Positions 4,394-7,634 of a DNA stretch of 7,634 nucleotides are shown here, piece by piece. The DNA is taken from positions 1 through 7,634 of the forward strand of contig URIE01000085.1 of NCBI GenBank assembly GCA_900547805.1, written 5' to 3'. Below the pieces are notes generated by a model. It had not been told where the DNA came from, searched no databases, and worked only from the letters and a program-made list of their open reading frames with translations. The translations under genes were made by a program, and so were the position numbers. Position 1 is the stretch's first letter. Every line of letters starts with the position of its first letter. The DNA comes from an uncultured Collinsella sp. (lineage in GTDB: Bacteria; Actinomycetota; Coriobacteriia; Coriobacteriales; Coriobacteriaceae).

Positions 4394-6994
4394 ATGGCGG
4401 CGTATTTTGAGCAGGTGCTTGGCGGAACTTATGACAACCATGTGCTTCCGTTCTTGTGGCTCAAGGGCGAGACGCGCGAGACGATCACCGAGTATTTGGA
4501 GCAGATTGCCGGCGCAGACATCCGCGAGGTCTGCCTTGAGTCACGCACGCATCCAGAGTTTTGTCACGACGGCTGGTGGTCCGACCTGCGGTTTATCATC
4601 GGCGAGTGCAAGCGCCTGGGGCTGAAGATTTGGCTGCTCGACGACGCGCACTTCCCCACAGGCTATGCCAATGGCGCGCTCGAAGGCGAGGGCGTCGATC
4701 CCGCGCTCAAGAAGACCGTGCTTAAGCATCGCACGGTTACGGTCGTCGGTCCCCAGCCGTCCACGGCTATCAAGCTCGGCAATCTCATGGATCCCACGGA
4801 GCGCTTTGTGGGCGCGGCGGCTTTTGACGACGCCGGTATGCCGCTCGATCTTGCGCTTGCTGTTGAGCATGGCGACGATGGCGCCCCTGCCCGCCTGCGT
4901 TTTGATGCTCCCGCTGGCGTTACCACGATTGAGCTCTACGTCACCAGCCAGAAGACCGGCTTTCGCGACGAGTACATCAACATGGTCGATGCTGCCTCGT
5001 GCCGCGTGCTGATCGACGCCGTCTACGAGCCAACGTTTAAGCATCTGGGCGACGAGTTCGGCAAGACCATCCTGGGCTTTTTCACCGACGAACCCGGCTT
5101 TATGAACGAGAAGGGCACCACGCTCGACGACGCTTCTACCAGCAGCTTTATCGGGCGCAACGACCTGTCACTGCCCTGGTCGGACGAGCTCGCCCGTCGC
5201 CTGCGCGATGTGCTCGGCGAGGACTGGCTCACCGAGCTGCACGGCCTTTGGACACGCGAGGCGGACGGCGCACGGGCTCGCCACGCTTACATGGACATTG
5301 CCACGCAGCTCTACCGCGCGTGCTTTGACGAGCAGATCGGCGATTGGTGCCGCGAGCGCGGCGTCATGCACATCGGGCACGTGATTGAGGACAAGAGTTG
5401 CCATGCACGTCTTGGCCAGGGTGCGGGGCACTACTTCCGCGCGGTTGCCGGTCAGGACATGGCGGGCATCGATGTGGTTATCAACCAGCTCGTCCCCGGA
5501 ATTGACCGTGGGCGCTACAGCTATTTCCACGGCGCGTGGAACATGGAGTTCTTTACCTACGCGCTTGCCAAGCTGGGCTCTTCGGCCGCGCGCCTCGACC
5601 CCAAAAAGCAGGGGCGCTGCATGGCCGAGGTCTTTGGCGCCTTTGGCTGGCACGAGGGTTTGCGCGAGATGAAGTGGATCGCCGACCACATGCTCGTCCG
5701 CGGTATTAACTGGTTTACGCCTCACGCGTTTAGCATGGTGCCTTTCCCCGATTGGGACTGCCCGCCGCACTTTTACGCGCACGGCAACAACCCGCAGTGG
5801 CCGCACTTTGGCCAGCTCATGAGCTATATGAACCGCACGGCAACACTCCTTTCGGAAGGCTGCGCTGCGCACCCCGTCGCCATCCTGTACCACGCCGACG
5901 CCGAATGGGCCGGCGACGCCATGCCCATCGAGCGCGTGGCGGCCGAGCTCACGCGCGCGCAGATCGACTTTGATTTTGTGCCGGCCGAGGCTTTTGATGA
6001 TACGGGCCGTTACGAGGTTTCGATTGCCGATGGGGCGCTTGCCGTTAACGGCTGCCGCTACCAGGCGTTTGCTATGCCCGGAGCTTCGTTTATTGGTGCT
6101 GCCACAGCACGGGCCGTGGGGCGCATGATTGCCGCGGGGGTTATGGTGCTTGCCGTCGACGAGGTGCCCGGCGCGCTTTACGACGTGGATGGCGCGGCCG
6201 AGCTGAGCGGTCTTGCCGCGACCCCGCTTGCCGATGTGGCGGCCGCACTTGCACGCGCGGGGCTGCAGACTGTTGTGACCGATACGCCGCAGCCCTGGCT
6301 ACGCGCGCTTCGCTACGAGCGTGCCGGCGAGACCTACGTCATGTTGGTCAACGAGCACCCACGTGAAAGCATTTGCTGCACGGTTTCGCTTCCGCAAGAC
6401 AAGTGTCTTTGCGGAACGCGCCTCGACCTGCTGAACAGCACCAAGCCCGTTGCGTTTGACGGCGTGCTGGAGCTGGCGCCTTACGAGAGCTGCGTTGTTG
6501 TTCTGGAGGCAAGCGGCGCAATCGAGCCCGCGGACTGCACCGACACGAGCACACGTGCAACGCTCGCCCTCGACATCAGCCACCCCTGGACCGTCGCCCT
6601 CTCCCCTGCCGGCAGCGATGGAACCTTTGGCGAGCCGCAAAAGCTCGAGCGCCTGTGCGACCTCACGGCCGAGCAGTTCCCCGGCGTATGTGGTACGTTC
6701 CGCTATCGCACGTCGTTCGAGCTGGCCGACGACCTCGCCCACACCGTCATTGACCTTGGGGATGTCTACGAAGTCGCAACGCTCACACTCGACGGACAAA
6801 CGCTCGGCACGCGCATCTGCCCGCCCTACCGCTTTGCGACAGGCGCGCTTACCGCCGGCGCACACGAGCTCGCCATCGATGTCATCAACACGCTCGACCA
6901 TGCGACCTCCGACATCTTCGCCCTCACCGAGCCCGTCGCGCCCAGCGGTGTCCTCGGCCCCGTTACCCTTCTCGGGCAAAACCTGCCAAAATAA
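4394..6994 (+). CDS. Large cytoplasmic glycoside hydrolase, GH106-like, substrate unknown
   Basis: An 866-residue protein with no signal peptide, so it likely acts on imported glycans. Residues 1-235 form the first part of a TIM barrel, including GWWSDLRFIIGEC (60-72), KIWLLDDAHFPTGYANG (78-94) and GFFTDEPGF (228-236). The barrel continues to about 450 with MAEVFGAFGWHEGLREMKWI (410-429) and VRGINWFTPHAF (435-446). E233 and E412 are plausible catalytic acids by position. Residues 490-640 look like a beta-galactosidase trimerisation or glutamine-amidotransferase-like domain, and 765-866 like a GH2-type jelly-roll (FRYRTSFEL, IDLGDVYE, PPYRF). The whole plan recalls GH106 rhamnosidase-like and ulvan-type hydrolases, but I cannot assign a substrate. 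I chose the ATG at 4394, 5 bases after GGAGGAG; a GTG at 4388 overlaps that site. The stop codon lies inside the 38-bp repeat. The AraC gene is divergent upstream and the RpiR-type gene follows 42 bp downstream. Confidence 0.8.
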   Translation: MAAYFEQVLGGTYDNHVLPFLWLKGETRETITEYLEQIAGADIREVCLESRTHPEFCHDGWWSDLRFIIGECKRLGLKIWLLDDAHFPTGYANGALEGEGVDPALKKTVLKHRTVTVVGPQPSTAIKLGNLMDPTERFVGAAAFDDAGMPLDLALAVEHGDDGAPARLRFDAPAGVTTIELYVTSQKTGFRDEYINMVDAASCRVLIDAVYEPTFKHLGDEFGKTILGFFTDEPGFMNEKGTTLDDASTSSFIGRNDLSLPWSDELARRLRDVLGEDWLTELHGLWTREADGARARHAYMDIATQLYRACFDEQIGDWCRERGVMHIGHVIEDKSCHARLGQGAGHYFRAVAGQDMAGIDVVINQLVPGIDRGRYSYFHGAWNMEFFTYALAKLGSSAARLDPKKQGRCMAEVFGAFGWHEGLREMKWIADHMLVRGINWFTPHAFSMVPFPDWDCPPHFYAHGNNPQWPHFGQLMSYMNRTATLLSEGCAAHPVAILYHADAEWAGDAMPIERVAAELTRAQIDFDFVPAEAFDDTGRYEVSIADGALAVNGCRYQAFAMPGASFIGAATARAVGRMIAAGVMVLAVDEVPGALYDVDGAAELSGLAATPLADVAAALARAGLQTVVTDTPQPWLRALRYERAGETYVMLVNEHPRESICCTVSLPQDKCLCGTRLDLLNSTKPVAFDGVLELAPYESCVVVLEASGAIEPADCTDTSTRATLALDISHPWTVALSPAGSDGTFGEPQKLERLCDLTAEQFPGVCGTFRYRTSFELADDLAHTVIDLGDVYEVATLTLDGQTLGTRICPPYRFATGALTAGAHELAIDVINTLDHATSDIFALTEPVAPSGVLGPVTLLGQNLPK

Positions 6995-7015
6995 ACCCGT
7001 CTCTTTTTGGCAGGT
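6978..7015 (+). repeat. 38-bp 3'-end repeat, copy B (over the hydrolase stop codon)
   Basis: This is the second copy of the element at 3234-3271, in the sense orientation of the hydrolase and containing its TAA (6992-6994). Here the stem is perfect and runs slightly beyond the repeat: AAACCTGCCAAAA (6979-6991) pairs with TTTTGGCAGGTTT (7005-7017) over 13 bp around a 13-base loop that holds the stop codon. It could weaken read-through into the RpiR-type gene or protect the 3' end. No T-run follows the stem. Confidence 0.7.
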
Positions 7016-7036
7016 TTGGCGAGTGCGGGAGTTCGA

Positions 7037-7634
7037 ATGGATATCAAACGCAAGATTACCGAGGCGCAGGGCCTAACCCCTACCGAGCAGCAGCTCGGCA
7101 TCTCGGCCCTTGCCATGGGCGAGGACATCCGCGGACTCTCCATTAAGGAGTTTGCCGCCCGCGCCAATGTTTCGGTCGCAAGCGTGCACCGTTTTTGCAA
7201 AAAGCTCGGCCTCGAGGGCTTTAAGGACCTCAAGGTCGAGCTTATCCGCCTGGCGACCGAAGCAGGCAACCGCCGCGACGTGGACATCAACTTTCCCTTC
7301 GATGCCACGTCCACGCCCGCGCAGGTTATGGAGCGCATGGAAGGGCTCTACCAGACCACGCTGGCCGAGACGCAGGAGCTGCTCGACCCCGCGCAGCTCG
7401 ACCACGCCGCCAAACTGATCGCGAAGGCACGGCAGGTCGATATCTACACCGGCTCGCACAACCTCTATCCAGCGGGGATGTTCCGCGACCGCCTACTTTC
7501 GTCCGGCAAGAGCGCCACATGCTACAGCAGCACCGAGGCCCAGGTGCGCACGGCGCTCGCCTCGGATTCCGGCAATGTGGCGATCGTCATCTCCTACAGC
7601 GGCCTTGCACCCAACCTCAAGGAAATCTTGCCGA
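7037..7634 (+). CDS. RpiR/MurR-family regulator with SIS domain (3' end outside window)
   Basis: The first 199 residues of a sugar-phosphate-sensing regulator. Residues 1-75 form the RpiR helix-turn-helix domain, with recognition region SIKEFAARANVSVASVHRF (35-53) followed by CKKLGLEGFKDLK. From about 105 the SIS domain begins, with IYTGSHN (136-142) and VAIVISYSGLAPNLKEIL (181-198), the latter typical of the phosphosugar-binding loop. The ATG at 7037 follows GGGAG at 5-base spacing. The frame is open to the right edge, so the rest of the SIS domain (family length about 270-290) is missing from view. It lies 42 bp after the hydrolase on the same strand, with the 38-bp repeat hairpin between, so co-transcription with partial termination is possible. 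The effector is likely a phosphorylated sugar or amino sugar, but which one cannot be told. Its regulated operon may lie downstream. Confidence 0.88.
   Translation, partial: MDIKRKITEAQGLTPTEQQLGISALAMGEDIRGLSIKEFAARANVSVASVHRFCKKLGLEGFKDLKVELIRLATEAGNRRDVDINFPFDATSTPAQVMERMEGLYQTTLAETQELLDPAQLDHAAKLIAKARQVDIYTGSHNLYPAGMFRDRLLSSGKSATCYSSTEAQVRTALASDSGNVAIVISYSGLAPNLKEILP

Noticed and set aside
5168..5893. A 241-residue minus-strand open frame within the large hydrolase gene
   Set aside because: It shows no recognisable motif and has an Arg/Ala/Val-rich shadow composition. The plus-strand frame is continuous and domain-rich throughout.
3234..7015. Inverted 38-bp repeats as the ends of a transposon
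   Set aside because: No transposase or target-site duplication is visible between or around the copies. Both copies sit exactly at gene 3' ends, which fits a 3'-end element better.

Overview
The window looks like chromosomal DNA of a high-GC gut actinobacterium, most likely Collinsella or a close Coriobacteriia relative. This rests on the GC-rich codon choice, strong AGGAGG-type ribosome binding sites, a Crr-like soluble PTS IIA, a GH1 6-phospho-beta-glucosidase and AraC/RpiR sugar regulators. The taxon is an inference from sequence style and gene content; no search was run.

Layout. Four genes lie on the minus strand in the left 4.3 kb: a small acidic lipoprotein (53-607), a stand-alone glucose-type PTS EIIA (843-1379), a GH1 6-phospho-beta-glucosidase (1648-3096) and an AraC-family regulator with a cupin sensor domain (3270-4277). 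Two genes lie on the plus strand to the right: an 866-residue cytoplasmic glycoside hydrolase of a poorly characterised, GH106-like type (4394-6994), and an RpiR/MurR-type SIS-domain regulator (7037 onward) cut by the right edge. Immediately downstream of the GH1 gene is a 42-codon open stretch that reads as the orphan C-terminus of a Cof-type HAD phosphatase, with a 14-bp tandem duplication at the junction.

How the genes work together. EIIA carries phosphate from HPr to membrane sugar permeases, and the GH1 enzyme cleaves the phosphorylated beta-glucosides that such permeases deliver. The AraC regulator and the large hydrolase are divergently transcribed from a 116-bp region, the usual arrangement for a regulator controlling its hydrolase. 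The RpiR-type gene follows the hydrolase after 42 bp and may be co-transcribed. No permease, EIIBC or ABC transporter is in view, so the substrates cannot be assigned.

Regulatory and repeat structure. Visible elements are an intrinsic terminator for the EIIA gene, a perfect 12-bp stem-loop just after the lipoprotein gene, a 7-bp-arm palindrome overlapping the lipoprotein promoter, and a 38-bp repeat (34/38 identical) at the 3' ends of both the AraC gene and the large hydrolase gene, each copy in the sense orientation of its gene. No complete novel system is evident. The best leads are the uncharacterised hydrolase with its two regulators, the 3'-end repeat, and the HAD remnant junction.
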